Shown: piece after piece, positions 10,405 to 22,920 of the stretch | Position numbering within the stretch: the first letter of the stretch is position 1 | Layout: every line of letters begins with the position of its first letter | Assembly: GCF_020520425.1 (NCBI RefSeq) | Contig: NC_079488.1 | Coordinates: 18,416,247 to 18,480,246, forward strand | Length of the DNA stretch: 64,000 nt | Source: Spinacia oleracea | Taxonomy: Eukaryota > Streptophyta > Magnoliopsida > Caryophyllales > Amaranthaceae | Reading direction: 5' to 3' | Made by a program: the position numbers and the translations under genes | The notes under the pieces: model-generated | The model's database searches: none | Told to the model about the DNA's origin: nothing | What the model saw: only the letters and a program-made list of their open reading frames with translations

Positions 10405-10891
10405 TGCAAATTAAATTAGTATCTTGGATCATGATTCATGGTGTGTTAGTTTTAGGTTGAGTAGGTTAGGTTGAATGGCTTATATTTGTCATTAGTGGTT
10501 GATTACTTGATTAGGATAGGAGTGTAATATTTCTCTCTTAATCGATAATACTAGGCATGACTATATGTGAAGTAGCTAGATTTTGGATATTCAATTATTG
10601 TTGAATGAAGCTATTTCTATATTTCTAATCCTAGTGTTGAAACACCTATACAGTAAAGTCTAAACTGACTTGGATTTCATAAGATTAACACCTATACATT
10701 AAAGTCTGAGGAACCTTCTATATTACTTAAGCATTTCTTCTGTACGGTGAGAATTTATCAGTGTTCATTTACAGTAATATTTTGAAAAAGCGGCTATACT
10801 AATCAGGATATCTTCTTCTAGCTGCTTTATTACAGCAGGGAACTAGCTTGAGATCGAGTTTTTGCAGAACTTCTCCCTTTGTTTGGTTGTC
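10405..10891. other. Intergenic stretch between the invertase remnant and LRK10L-1
   Basis: AT-rich, no coding signal. A short phrase around acctataca.taaagtct is duplicated near 10643 and 10688. It presumably holds the 3' flanks of the two convergent genes. Confidence 0.5.
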
Positions 10892-11640
10892 TTAAATCTT
10901 AATCTGTGCAAAACACAGGTGTGTAGAAAAATCGAATGCAGAAGTTGGGGGAGAAGATATGTGTGGCTTGGGAGGCACTTGTAGTGACTCAAGAGGACCT
11001 TCCAACATTTCTAAAACTCTGTTCATAGGTGGTCGATTCGAGGGATATGATTGTATACACCATAATCCCACCAAAATCATCTTTCTTCTTATTTCCTTCT
11101 CTTCATCATCCTTCCCATGAACTTCAATGTCATTTTGAAGCTCATCTTCAACCTCGAGCTGACTATATATCCATTCAGGAAAGTACACTTCACTGCTTCC
11201 CTGAGCTTCAGAAACTATGCTGTTTCTGCCACATACCATATCCAACACCATCATTCCATAGCTATAAACATCTGATTTATGAGAAACTCCTCCAAAATTT
11301 CTGCAGAAAACTTCTGGAGCAATATACCCAATTGTTCCTCTTGCTCCTGACATTGATATCAAACTTTCCTTTGGATTTGGTGGATACAATCTAGCCATGC
11401 CGAAATCTGAAATCTTTGGACGGAGTTCTTCATCGAGAAGAATATTATGAGGCTTGATATCAAAGTGTAGAATTCGCGTATTACAACCTCTATGCAAGTA
11501 ATCAAGTCCCTTAGCAATACCAACTGCAATGCTGAACAATGTCTCTGATGTCAATGAATGATGATCAGTTTCTGCAGTAAATATGAACTTTTCAAGAGAT
11601 CCGTTGGGGAAGAACTCGAAGATAAGAGCTCGTTTGTTTC

Positions 11641-12146
11641 TGTATGGGGTCATATCCGGCAAGGGCAGAACACTATTGGCAGAGCAAACTCTGACACCCA
11701 GGACACACCCAAGCCAAAGAAAGACTCTAAGTTCTAAACCAAGCATACGCGATCCAGGCAGATCAAACCCCCCCAGATCATGTATAAAGACACAGAGCAG
11801 AGCTAGACAAAGTCGCATCAGTCCAAGAAGGGACCTGCAGGCTAAACGACAACGACAAGGAATAAAGTACATCGCCGTCATACACGTGGCGGCATCCAAA
11901 TAGGCCAAAGTACAGAATAGTACGCCTATAAATAGCAACCACATCATTCATGATGGGACACATTCTTACACACGGTACTTGCTCCACCTTCTCTCTATAT
12001 TCCCTCTCTAAAGACTTCTTATCTATTTGCTGACTTAGGCATCGGAGGGGGTTTCCTCGGTTAAACCCCCGAGGTTAGCTCACGTTTGCTCTGCTTGACA
12101 GGGCCAAGGTGCTTCGGAACGTCCTCCCAGTTCCATACTCGGAACA
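11641..12146 (+). repeat. 5' LTR of the Tat-type gypsy element
   Basis: 506 bp, starting TGTATGGGGTCATATCC and ending CATACTCGGAACA. A TATA box (TATAAATA, 11927-11934) marks the likely U3/R promoter. It matches the 3' LTR except for 4 substitutions and one extra C. Confidence 0.95.
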
Positions 12147-12148
12147 AG

Positions 12149-12166
12149 TGGCGCTAGAAGGAGGGG
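12149..12166 (+). promoter_or_regulatory. Primer-binding site of the gypsy element
   Basis: TGGCGCTAGAAGGAGGGG begins 2 bp after the 5' LTR, the normal position and TGG start of a tRNA primer-binding site. It is not the initiator-Met type, and I did not assign the tRNA. Confidence 0.6.
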
Positions 12167-12298
12167 ACTTCCCAGACCTTTCTTCTAAAAGACCTACCCT
12201 CTCATGCAATGACTGAGTCAAGCGAACCGATAATCCAGCAGATAGAACCACCCACCTCAAAAAACAACTAGAGAACCACAAATGTACCCTTGTTCGGC

Positions 12299-13861
12299 AT
12301 GCCTCAGAGTCTTGGTCCGCCAAGAGAGACACCACAACCCAGAGCTATGGCAACCCCTAGCCAGGGCCAGGGTATCCCAATTCCAACCAGTGCCTCACTA
12401 GCACGATTGGGGGCACAGTTCTCACCCGACCAGATGCGCACAGCCATAGAAGTCCTGACCTTCCTTGCTCAAACAACACCACGAGCCCAGGTCATGAGGA
12501 CAGCCCCAGAGGTTGAGGTTGAGCAGAGGAGAAAACGTCCCAGACCCCAAAACAGTCCGAACGTCTGGAGGAGGAATCTGCAGCAGGAGATGGAAGGGGC
12601 TGACAGCCAAGAATATGAGGCAGAAAGTATCACGCCAAGCAGAGCTCAACCCAGAGCAAGGACCGAACAAGCACCCAGTCAGAGGCACCACTCCGGGTCA
12701 GGTATGCCAAATCCCACCCGAGCAATAGTTAAGCCTGATAATTCCCCCTTCTGTGATGAGATACTCTCGGAAAAAATGGAAAAGATAAAAATGCCCACCT
12801 GCAAATATTCCGGAAAGTCAGACCCAACGAATCACCTCTCTGCCTTTGGGGGACACATGATGCTATATACCAACACAGACTCTGTGTGGTGTAAGGTCTT
12901 CCCTTCCACTCTGGAGGGGATAGCACAGAGCTGGTTTGGTAAAATACCCAAAGGCACCATAACCTCTTTCCGGCAGTTAGCTATCTTGTTTCGCACCCAA
13001 TATGTGGCAAACATTGCCAGAGAAAGGATGACAGGGGAGCTGATGTCAGTCATCCAAGGACCTCAGGAATCTCTGAGGGAGTACATATCCAGATTTAATA
13101 TGGAGGCATCGAATATACCCAAGTTACAGCAAGAGGTAGCCGTCCTGGCTATGATGACTGGTCTGCGGGATGGAGAATTCAAGAGCTATCTGGGCAGAAA
13201 GTCATTCACAACCCTGGCAGAGGTGCTGGGGAAGGCAAATGAATTTATAAAAAGTGAAGAGATTGGCAGAGCAACCTCACGACGATATGTGGCAAGTGAG
13301 AACAATTACGGTAGTTAGAGCAAGAAAGAGCCATACAAAAAAGAGTACCCAGACAAAAGAGAAAATCAGCAGCCCAGAAAGGATTGGCACGGGCAGGTCA
13401 GAGGAAGAGGTAGTGAGTTTAAAACTGAAAAGCGAGGCAAATTCAGCGAATACACTCCTTTGGTTGCATCCAGAACCCAGATTTTTGCTATCAGCAAGGA
13501 GGATGAGAAATGGCAGAGACCACCGAAAATGTGCAACAAATACAGGGACACGAAGAAGTACTGTGATTTTCACAAGGATCATGGTCATCTCACAGAGGAG
13601 TGCACTCACTTGAAAGATAACATTGAGGACCTGATCCGAAGGGGGTACCTAACACAATTTAAGGCAAAAAGCTCGTATAGCAGGACCTACAAAAACAGGG
13701 ATGATGATGGTCGATTTGATAACAGAAAGACAGAGCAAAAGCAGAACCACCCAGCAGATCAGAAGAGGTCGAATGACATACTGGTCATAACAGGAGGACC
13801 AGTTTACGCTGGTACTACAGCCAGCGGTGCTAAGGCCAGTGTGAGCGAATTTAAACACTAG
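12299..13861 (+). pseudogene. gag of the Tat-type gypsy element (internal amber)
   Basis: Starts at the ATG reading MPQSLGPPRETPQ. The N-terminus is low-complexity and Pro/Gln/Arg-rich. The Retrotrans_gag core follows from about residue 150 (KYSGKSDPTNHLSAF, ESLREYISRFNMEA, AVLAMMTGL). TAG at 13316-13318 stops it, but the same frame resumes at once with a basic region and a Cys/His patch (CNKYRDTKKYCDFHKDHGH) typical of this group. A second TAG closes it at 13859-13861. Beyond that the same frame runs on into protease, so gag and pol were probably one frame and both ambers may be mutations. Gag forms the virus-like particle and binds element RNA. Confidence 0.85.
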
Positions 13862-16800
13862 GTTAATTACCATAACTCAGGAAAATGGCCTGCCCCTCCA
13901 AAAATCCCACAGTGCACCTTTACGGAAGATGATTGTAAGGGCATAATTTATCCCCATGATGACCCAATGGTGTTAGCTCTGGATGTGGCTAACAGAAAAA
14001 TCCATCGAATCCTGATAGACGGAGGCAGCTCTGCAAACATTCTATTCTGGCCAGCTTTCCAAGAGCTGCAGATCGAAGAAAAACATGTAAAACCAGTTAA
14101 CTACCCAGTAATTGGCTTCACAGGGGCAACGGTAATACCAGAAGGAATAGTCAGCTTACCTGTCCAAATTGGGCAGGGGAAAGATATCAAGGATGTCATG
14201 GTTGATTTCATGATAGTGAAAGTACCTGCAGCATACAACGCCATTCTGGGCAGACCATTTATCCATGATGCAGGAGCAGTGGTGTCTACTTATCACCTCA
14301 CCATGATGTACACAACGAATGATAACAGATCAGCTAAGGTCAAGGGAAACCAAGAGCAGGCCAAGAGATGCTACCACACAGCCCTGAAACAGCCACCCAG
14401 ACCCCCACCCCTGGCAGAGGCAGACATTCCCTTGTCCAGAAAGAGAAAGAGGGCAGAGCGTAAAAAGGACGCACTACTGGACATGGAAAATTTTGAGCAT
14501 CGTGAAGAAGGACTATTAAAGCCAGCCCCAGCAGAAGAAACAGAGGAGATAGAACTGGAAGAAGGAGTAGAGGACAGAACAGTCCGAATTGGCACAGATA
14601 TAGACCTTTCCCTGAGGGTAAATATCATCGATCTGTTGCGAGAGCACGCGGACATATTTGCTTTCTCTGCTGACGAAATGCCAGGGATTGATCCCAGCGT
14701 CATGGTCCACAGGTTGAATGTTAACAGAGAAGTCAGGCCAGTAAAACAGAAGAAAAGAACTTTTTCGACAGAGAAAAATGTAGCCATCCAGGAAGAGATT
14801 AGCAAACTGTTAGCAGCCAAATTCATAGAAGAATGTGACTACCCAGAATGGTTGGCTAACGTTGTGATGGTAAAGAAAGCGAATGGTCAGTGGAGGATGT
14901 GCGTAGACTTTACAGACCTAAACAGGGCTTGTCCGAAGGATTGTTACCCGCTACCCAGGATAGATCAACTGGTGGATTCCACCAGCGGGCATGCCCTGCT
15001 GAGTTTCATGGATGCCTTTTCGGGCTATCACCAGATCAGTTTGCTAGAATCAGACCGGAAAAAAGCCGCCTTCATTACAGACGCTGGAGTTTACAACTAC
15101 AGGGCTATGCCGTTTGGTCTAAAGAATGCAGGGGCCACATACCAGAAACTGGTAGACAAAATATTCGCAGGACAAAAAGGCCGAAACGTGGAGGTGTATG
15201 TAGATGACTCCATAGTCAAGAGAAAAAAGGAGGTTGATCACATTGAGGATCTGAAGGAAACCTTTGCAACATTGAGGCAATTTGGTATGAAGTTAAACCC
15301 AAAAAAATGCGTGTTCGGTGTTAAGTCCGGAAAATTTTTGGGGTTCCTGGTCAGTGAAAGAGGAATTGATGCCAATCCAGAAAAAGTAGAGGCCATACTC
15401 AACCTACCAGAACCAAAAAACATACGAGACATCCAGAGGTTGACTGGGAAAATGGCAGCACTCACCAGGTTCATCAGCAAGTCCGCGGATAAGTCTCTTC
15501 CCTTTTTCCAGGTGCTAAAGGGAAACAAAACGTTTAAATGGGGAGAAGAGCAAGAGAAAGCATTCAAGGAGGTGAAGAACCACTTGAAAAGCCTCCCAAC
15601 CATAGCCAGACCAGAAGTGGGGGACATATTGCAGCTATACATCTCTGCCTCCAAGAAAACTGTAGCAGCAGCTCTGGTAGTCGAGAAGGATAAAATCCAG
15701 CAGCCAGTCTACTTTGTCAGCCACATCCTCAACCCCGCAGAACAGAGGTACCCCCTGATTGAAAAAATGGCCTTTGCCATCATGATAGCTGCCAGGAAAT
15801 TGAAACCATACTTTGATGCACATAAAGTGCAAGTGTTAACTAATCAACCTTTAGAGAAGTCATTGCAAAGGTTAGATACTTCTGGTAGACTCCTGAAATG
15901 GGCGGTGGAACTCTCGGAATATGACATCGAGTACAAACCAAGAACCGCCATAAAAGCACAGGCACTGGCAGATTTCATAGCAGAGGCATCATACGAGGAA
16001 GAGGAAGAGCCATTGGGGACTTGGCAGATCTCGGTAGACGGCTCCGCTGCAGTCACAGGGTCGGGTGCAGGTATCATAATGGTATCACCAGAAGGCAACG
16101 TTTTTTCGAATATGCTATAAAATTCAAATTCAAAGCTTCAAATAACGAAGCAGAGATTGAGGCGGCAATCGCAGGAATCCAGATGTGTAAAGCAGCAGAT
16201 GCTAAAAAAATAGTGCTCAAAACCGATTCACAGCTGGTGGCCAGCCAATATAGAGGTGAATATGAAGCCAGAGAACCGTCTATGCAGAGGTACTTGGCCT
16301 TGATGAAAGAAGCAGTAGCCCAGCTAGAAAGCTTTGAGATTCAATTGGTTCCCAGGGCAGAGAACAGTCAAGCAGACGCCTTATCCAAATTAGCAAGTTC
16401 GACGTTACAGGACTTGGAAAGAACAGTGATGGTAGAGGTCCAGGAAGAAAAGAGCATTGACAAAAAGCCTGCAGTTAACTTCATTGACACTGAGCCACAG
16501 TGGTATGACAGTATAGTCTCATACAAGCTGGGAAGGGGCTTTCCCACAGCAGAGCAAGAGCAGAAAAAAGTAAAACGAAACGAGCATTGGTTCGTCATTT
16601 ACCAGGGTAAACTGTACAAGAAATCCTTTTCCTTGCCTCTGCTGAGATGTGTATCAACAGAGGAGTCGCAACGAGTCATTGAGGAAATACACGAGGGAAT
16701 ATGTGGAAATCACATAGGTGGCAGGACATTAGCCTTGAAAGCTCTCAGAGCAGGATATTATTGGCCAACCATGGTAAGTGATTCTCAAGCATATGTTAAA

Positions 16801-16884
16801 AAGTGCGACAAGTGCCAGAAATTCGCCCCAGTGATCAACCAGCCCTCTAATGACTTACAGCCAATCATCAACCCTATACCATTC
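13862..16884 (+). pseudogene. pol of the gypsy element: protease, RT, RNase H, archaeal RNase H, integrase zinc finger
   Basis: Protease has ILIDGGSSANILF (about 14009). RT runs from WLANVVMVKKANGQWRMCVD through the catalytic YVDD (about 15196-15207). A Ty3-type RNase H follows. The second RNase H begins WQISVDGSAAVTGSGAG (16023) and continues as ASNNEAEIEA, KTDSQLV and NSQADALSKLA. Between the two parts of this second RNase H, a T-run (GTTTTTTCG, near 16100) shifts the frame and causes a stop at 16118-16120. The integrase HHCC finger (EIHEGICGNH ... CDKCQKFA) ends the second frame. The PR-RT-RH-aRH order is the Tat signature. It would copy element RNA to DNA in the particle. Confidence 0.9.
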
Positions 16885-17684
16885 GCCCAGTGGGAATGGA
16901 TATTCTGGGACCATTCACAGCAGCAAGCGGGGGAAGAAAATTTCTGATCGTGGCAGTTGACTATTTTACTAAGTGGATTGAGGCAGAGCCCACTAAAAGC
17001 ATAACAGCCAAGCGGATGAAGGACTTCATCTGGAAGAACATTGTGACAAGGTTCGGCATCCCAGAAAGTTTAGTCTTCGATCATGGAACACAGTTCGACT
17101 GCACTCCTATAAAGGATTACTGCGCTGAACTAAGAATAAAATTCGCATACGCATCTGTATGCCATCCCCAGAGCAATGGTCAGGCAGAGGCAGCAAATAA
17201 ACAAATCCTGGGAGCACTGCGAAAGAAGATAGAAGATTTTAAGGGTGCATGGGCCGACCTCATTCCAGAGATCTTGTGGTCCAACAAGACCACTGAGAAA
17301 GAAGCAACAGGGGAAAGTCCTTACAAACTAGCTTTTGGGGCTGAGGCGGTCCTACCTGTCGAAGTGGGTCTACCTAGCTTTAGAGTGCAGTACTATGAGG
17401 AAAGCACTAATGAGCAGCGTATGAGGAAAGCATTAGATCTCTTACCAGAGGTCAGGCTTCAAGCAGAGCTCAGGTTGGCAGCAAACAAAGAAAAAATGAG
17501 CAGGGCATATAACAAGAGGGTAAAGCACAGACCTATGCAAGTGGGGGATCTGGTCCTCAGAAGAACAGCTGCCACTGGAAAGGGAAAGACAGAAGGAAAA
17601 TTCACTACCAACTGGGAAGGACCTTACCAGATCACAAAAGAAGTAGCCCCAGGCTCGTACCATCTAATGACGATGGAAGGATGA
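16885..17684 (+). pseudogene. Integrase core of the Tat-type gypsy element
   Basis: Follows the zinc finger after a one-base loss in CAGTGGGAATGG (about 16891-16899), which puts it in a new frame. The catalytic residues are all visible: D in VDYFTKWIEAEP, D in FDHGTQFD (the usual DNGTQF is altered N to H) and E in NGQAEAANKQI. The GPY-like C-terminus (NWEGPYQITKEV, GSYHL) is present and ends at a stop at 17682-17684. No chromodomain is visible. Confidence 0.88.
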
Positions 17685-17981
17685 GAATTGAAGAACAGCT
17701 AGAATGCCAACATGCTAAAGAAATACTATGTATAGACACAAGAAATTAATACTATAACAAGGCAATAGAAGCCAGAGTAGTTCTTTACTTTTGTAATTTT
17801 CCACGCTTACAAACATAGTAAAAATTGGCCCAGCTACCTTCGATGGGAAGAAAACGCGTCAGGTCTCTCAGAAAAGTAAAAGGTGAATGGCTAAAGCTCG
17901 TACAGAGAAAAAACGCTACCCACAAATAACTTGGTCTGATCAACCAAGTTATTGGATGAGTTTTTCTCAACGAGATTTAGG

Positions 17982-18310
17982 CGAAAATACTTCTTGAGTT
18001 TTGTCCTGGCCAAAGCCAGGACAATTCAATGATGCGCAGCCCAAAGTAGGCTGGAGTAAATACGAAAACACTTCTTGAGTTTTGCCCTGGCCAAAGCCAG
18101 GACAATTCAATGATGCGCAGCCCAACGTAGGCTGGAGTAAAAACGAAAATACTTCTCGAGTCTTGTCCTGGCCGAAGCCAGGACAATTCAACAATACGCA
18201 GTCCAAAACAGGTTGAAGTGAACATAAAAATACTTCTTGAGTTTTGCCCTGGCCAAAGCCAGAGCAATTTAACAAAACGCAGTCCAAAATGGGTTGGAAG
18301 AAAATACGGC
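17982..18310 (+). repeat. 81-bp tandem repeats (about 4 units) downstream of integrase
   Basis: Units start at about 17982, 18063, 18144 and 18225. Each has TACTTCTTGAG, then CCTGGCC.AAGCCAGGACAA (a small palindrome, CCTGGC/GCCAGG), then GCAGYCCAAA. The units diverge progressively to the right. Overlapping reverse-strand ORFs of 111 and 121 codons here are repeat artefacts. Such arrays between integrase and the 3' region are common in Tat elements. Confidence 0.85.
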
Positions 18311-18718
18311 AATACTCCATAAGCAGTAACACCTCATAAGCTTGGATAAGGCAAGAGCCAAAGTGAAAGTGGCAGTGCGCAGCCTAGAATAGGCCAGAAC
18401 AATCAAACATTCAAAGCAGGTCAAAAGGAAATATGGGGGAAGCAAAACAATAAAAACATAGCAAGTAGAAAAACAAGGTAAAACGCAACATAAGCACGAC
18501 GAGCTAACAAACAATAGGACCGGCGGCTATACCTCAAAAACTTATGCAATGTACAGCCTTACAAAATGGCCACTGTCGATCAAAACTAAAAACGATAAAT
18601 AGTATTTCCCAGAACAAATTTTTACTCTCCACGCAGGGAGGACAAAACAACTAAGAGAAACAAACTATGCATTGGCTGAGGTAGTGCAAGATGAACATGG
18701 GGACAGCCGCCTGTGCCA

Positions 18719-21700
18719 TTATTGCCCAGCATTATCTTCAGCATCAGACAGAGGCAACTCCCCAGGGTGGGCATTTTCAACACAATGATCAGGTACCCCA
18801 TCATCCTCTGGCACCATACCGCCCGCAGCCAAAGACGTTTGCTCGGCCTCCCTCTTCTTTCTCAGAAGTTCAACATGGAGCCCAGCCAACCAAGCAGCTT
18901 CGATAGGAGACCAGTCAAGATCAGGATGCTTCTCTTGCACTATTAGCGAAGCAGCCTTCCAACCGCCATCATAGCTCTGAGTGCGTAGAGCATATTGCTC
19001 ATCTGACCGACGGAAGTCGCGAACGGCAGCCGCAAGTTGATCTTCAATGGAGTTCTGCAGTTGGGCCATTTCATTGTCATGAGTCTGCTCAACAAGGAGG
19101 AAGTCCTGCTGGAGAGTTTCAACTTTTTGCCGTTCAACAACCAGATCAATTTGGATCTGGGAAAAGCCACTCTGCAACTGGTCACGCTCTTCGGTAACAA
19201 GCTTCAACTGATCATTGGCTGAAGTTAGACAAGTCGAAGACACCTTCAGATCTTCTGGGCCTCTATATGGGCAGCACTAGCAGCAAGTCGCTTTTGGTAG
19301 ACTATGAAAACCTCTGTCAACTCACGCACAGCGTTCCCACACTAATGGACATACCAACAAAAAAAAAAAGAGGGGGAAAATAAACATTATGAGCAAGAAT
19401 GTAACAAGTTCACATGCCAAAGGAAAAGAAAAGTAAGCCAAGTATACCTCCATGACTTTCTGGCATGGATTCGCACCAGGGGTATACAAACGCTCCTTAG
19501 GCAGGTCACTAGGCAACTGCAGGCCTCTCAGCATCCTCAGGGAAAGTGTACCGCCTTTCTTGGGATAATTCCCATATAAACTATCTGATTCCGATACGTC
19601 CCAGCGCGGAGCAAAAGTACGATCTTCAGCGGAGGGACCAGAGAAAATAGCAGCCAGTTCAGGATCGGCCTGGGGATGAATGTCAAGATACTCTTTTTCA
19701 ACAAACTCCCTATGTCGACCACTGATATGCAGGTCAAGGTCATCAGTAGCAAGATCGTTCCCCTGAAGCTCCTGCTCTAAAAACTGCCGAAGAGAATTCC
19801 CAGAGGTGTTACTACGGTTCGGGCCAGCCACAGAAGGAGAAGCTCGAGGCAGCTCAGCCTCATTTTCAATCCTGGGTTGTTTTCCAGGACGCTGCACAAA
19901 TGGTTGCTCAGCTTCGATGTGCACAGGATCAGACGCAGAGCCAGAGCGACCAGGCTGGTCGCACACCTCTTCAGCTACCTCCCCAAAATCATGACCCACA
20001 GCCTCTGTCGGAGCTCCTAGTCCGGCCTCAAAATCAGCTCGGTCACGACGAGAGCCAGACAGAGCCCCCCGACTGGAGATACCGCGAGAAGTCTGCCCCC
20101 GACGACCAGAAGTGCTCACAGAGCTGGTGGGCACAGAGGAAACGATTCGGGACACCCTAGAAACGGTGCCAGAACCGCCACCCCGACTAGATTGGCGTGT
20201 AGAACTTCTTCGGCTACCCTCTATCTGGTCAGCCAGGATTTGATACCCATTCGAAGCAGGATCAGGGGGGGCAGCGCAAATAAAAGAACCATCAGCTCGA
20301 ACACCCAATTCCTTAAGGTTCAAAAACTGACGACCTGGGAGCATAAAAAAAATATATATATATAAAAAAAAAAAAAAGCGAGAGGTTAAAAAACACAAAG
20401 GATAAGAAGTAATAAACAAAAAAAAAATAATAATAAAAAGAAGAGAGAAAACAGATCTAACCTTGAGGGTGGGTAGAACAGAGAAACATAGCGGACAACA
20501 CATCGTTCATTCCGCAAAACGTAACTTGAGTGCGGGAGCCACACTCGGGGCAACCGCCCAACCTCCTTACCAGAAGTATTGAACTTCGGTTCAGATGCAA
20601 AATGCTCAAAAGCCCTCTCCTCCAGAGCAGCACCATCTGTAATCTCAACTCCCCCCAACCGAGTTCGGGGCCGGACAAACCCCTGGGCAACAGGAAAGTC
20701 GGCTGGAACAGAAAGCCAATAGAACCTGTCCTTCCACTCTTTTTGGCCAGTGGGCATGCCGTGACAGGTCAATCTCCCACGATTACAATAAACAGAAAAC
20801 CAACCAATCTTGTTACCAGTACCACTGTTACGCAGATGATGTACTCGCTTGCACAGAGAAAGCGTCTCGGGAAAGCCCAAGAATCGACAGACCCAAATGT
20901 AGCTGATCAACGTCCTTACAGCAAAAGGATGCAGTTGGGCCAAACAAACATTAAAAGCACGAAGAATCTTCACTAATGTAGGATCCAGAGGAAAGCGCAA
21001 GCCAAAATCCAAGCTGTACGCATAAACACCTATGCACCCATCAGGAGGATGAGTGATTCGGGCATCATCAGCAGGCACTATGAGCTGGTAACCATCAGGC
21101 AGGCCATAGAAATCTTTCCCGACAACAGCATGATTCTCTTTCCGAGCATCATCGGTCCACTTGGTGTTCAACTTCGCGTGCAACGGACCAAAGGCAACTG
21201 CCTCAGACAAGAAAGGCGAGGAGTCCCCAGGGACAATGTCCTCCTCTACATAGTTGGGAAAAGGCCTTGACGCATTTATCTGAGCCAGAATATCCCCACC
21301 ATCACCTTGCCCATCCACAGAGATAGTAACATGATTTGCCATCATGGAGCGAAAAATAGATTCTCGACGTCTGTAAACACGCAAAGACAGGTCAGACTCG
21401 TTAGCCCCAGCAAGTTGCTCAAAATCGTCCAGCCAGGCCTTTTCAGTCAGAGGCTGAACATCAAGCCCTGGGGGGGGCATCAGAGGGCGGGTTTATCCTA
21501 ACGATCCGGGAAAGATAGTCATGGCGCATTTCCCTAAGAGTTTGACGGAAAGAAGGAGACAGGTCAGCTGTAGAGGTGGTACACCCAGGACCACTCGCAT
21601 CTGGGGAAAGAGATTTTTCCCTAGGAGACTCGTCGTCAGAAGAAATAGGGATTGCAACGGGCACAGAACGGGACAATACATCATGCATAGACTTAGTTCT

Positions 21701-21835
21701 GTGCTCAGCAAAGGCCTGGGTCTCCTCGTCAGAAGACAAAGAGACAGAAGAAGGGGAAGAGGTGACATAAGAGACAGAAGAAACGCTTTGTGTTTCCGAA
21801 ATACTAAGGTTTTGGCTATCAGACGCATCAGACAT
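18719..21835 (-). pseudogene. Spliced antisense gene carried by the gypsy element (putative gypsy-type transposon domain + coiled coil)
   Basis: Reverse-strand gene with a three-exon model. Exon 1 (21835-20462) starts MSDASDSQNLSIS, is Ser-rich, then carries a globular part with FGLRFPLDPTLVKILRAFN, WVCRFLGFP, GWFSVYC and KDRFYWLSVPADF, which resembles the plant 'putative gypsy type transposon' family. Exon 2 (20334-19448) is low-complexity (SRRSSTRQSSRGGG) with a basic/acidic mix. Exon 3 (19341-18719) is a long coiled coil (ERDQLQSGFSQIQIDLVVER) with an acidic tail. Donors and acceptors fit (CTCAAG/GTTAG, CTCCCAG/GTCG, ATGGAG/GTATAC, CATTAG/TGTG). A C-run near 21473 and a site near 19255 shift the frame, so this copy is broken. 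Antisense ORFs between integrase and the 3' LTR are known in Tat elements such as Grande and Retand; their role is unknown. Confidence 0.7.
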
Positions 21836-21892
21836 AGTGAGCTGGAGGCCATCAAGAAAGAAAAAGGATACCAAGGTAAATATACATATATA

Positions 21893-21923
<31 letters not shown>

Positions 21924-22707
21924 AAAATGAAAGAACCTAAGCTACTCAACAATGGCGGAAGCTCAACCACTCAACAATGGTGAAAAACCAGTAATCGAAA
22001 CCAAAAATCTCCAGAAATATTAAATCCACGCAAGCAACAAACGGAAACTGCAAAAGAGATTTGAAAAACACCAAAAGATAGTAACTTACCGGAAAAAGAG
22101 AACAGGGTCAGAATCAGAAGGAACACAGCAACCGGAAACCTCCCTTCGCGAAATGGAAAAGAAAAACAAGGAGAACGAACGGCCACCGCAAGCAACAGAA
22201 ACACCAACAATCGACCAAAAAGGCGATGAAAAACACGAAAATGAGCAAAAGATCAAATTTTGGGAAGCTTTTTTGCAGTTAGTAAGCAACGAAAAGCGGG
22301 AACACTCGAAAACTCTCTTCAGAAACACCAAGGAGAGAGAAAGTAAAAAACGAAAATGAAAGGAAGAAGAAGAAGTTACCTTTTTATAAAAAAAAGAACG
22401 GTTGAGATTCGGGCAACGATACAACTACATAAGCAGGATGTAGGACACGTGTAAACCCCAATTCGACCAAACTCAAACCTGACGAAGGACGGCCCAGATT
22501 GAGCGACGATTCCAGTTGACTATTCAGATGGATGACACGTGGCACAAGGAAATGCCGGTTAAAATCCACAAAGATCTTTTACCATTCCACCCCAGAAAAA
22601 GCCCGCCCAAAATTCTACACTAATAAAAAAAAAAAAAAAAAAAAAGAAAAAGGGCCAGGGCAAGAGCAAAAGGCCAATAAAGCAAACATTACAGCCCCAA
22701 GAGGGCC

Positions 22708-22920
22708 GGGGCAAGAGCAGAAGAGCAGACCTGACTTAAAACGTCAGATCTACTCTTGAGGGACTAGTTGTACTGGGTCATATCCGGCAAGAGCAGAAGA
22801 GCAGACCTGACTTAAAACGTCAGATCTACTCTTGAGGGACTAGTTGTACGGGGTCATATCCGGCAAGAGCAGAAGAGCAGACCTGACTTAAAACGTCAGA
22901 TCTACTCTTGAGGGACTAGT
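22708..22920 (+). repeat. 76-bp tandem repeats that include the start of the LTR
   Basis: Two complete units (22769-22844, 22845-22920) and an incomplete earlier one directly precede the 3' LTR. Each full unit opens with the first 22 or so bases of the LTR (TGTAC.GGGTCATATCCGGC) and then CAAGAGCAGAAGAGCAGACC through GGGACTAGT. The LTR/PPT junction itself has therefore been multiplied. The 5' LTR side lacks this array. Confidence 0.9.

Noticed and set aside
17967..18332. Reverse-strand ORFs of 111 and 121 codons with repeated LNCPGFGQ-like units
   Set aside because: Translations of the 81-bp tandem repeat in the gypsy element, not genes.
17982..22920. Possible CRISPR-like arrays (81-bp and 76-bp repeats)
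   Set aside because: Head-to-tail repeats without unique spacers, inside a plant retrotransposon.
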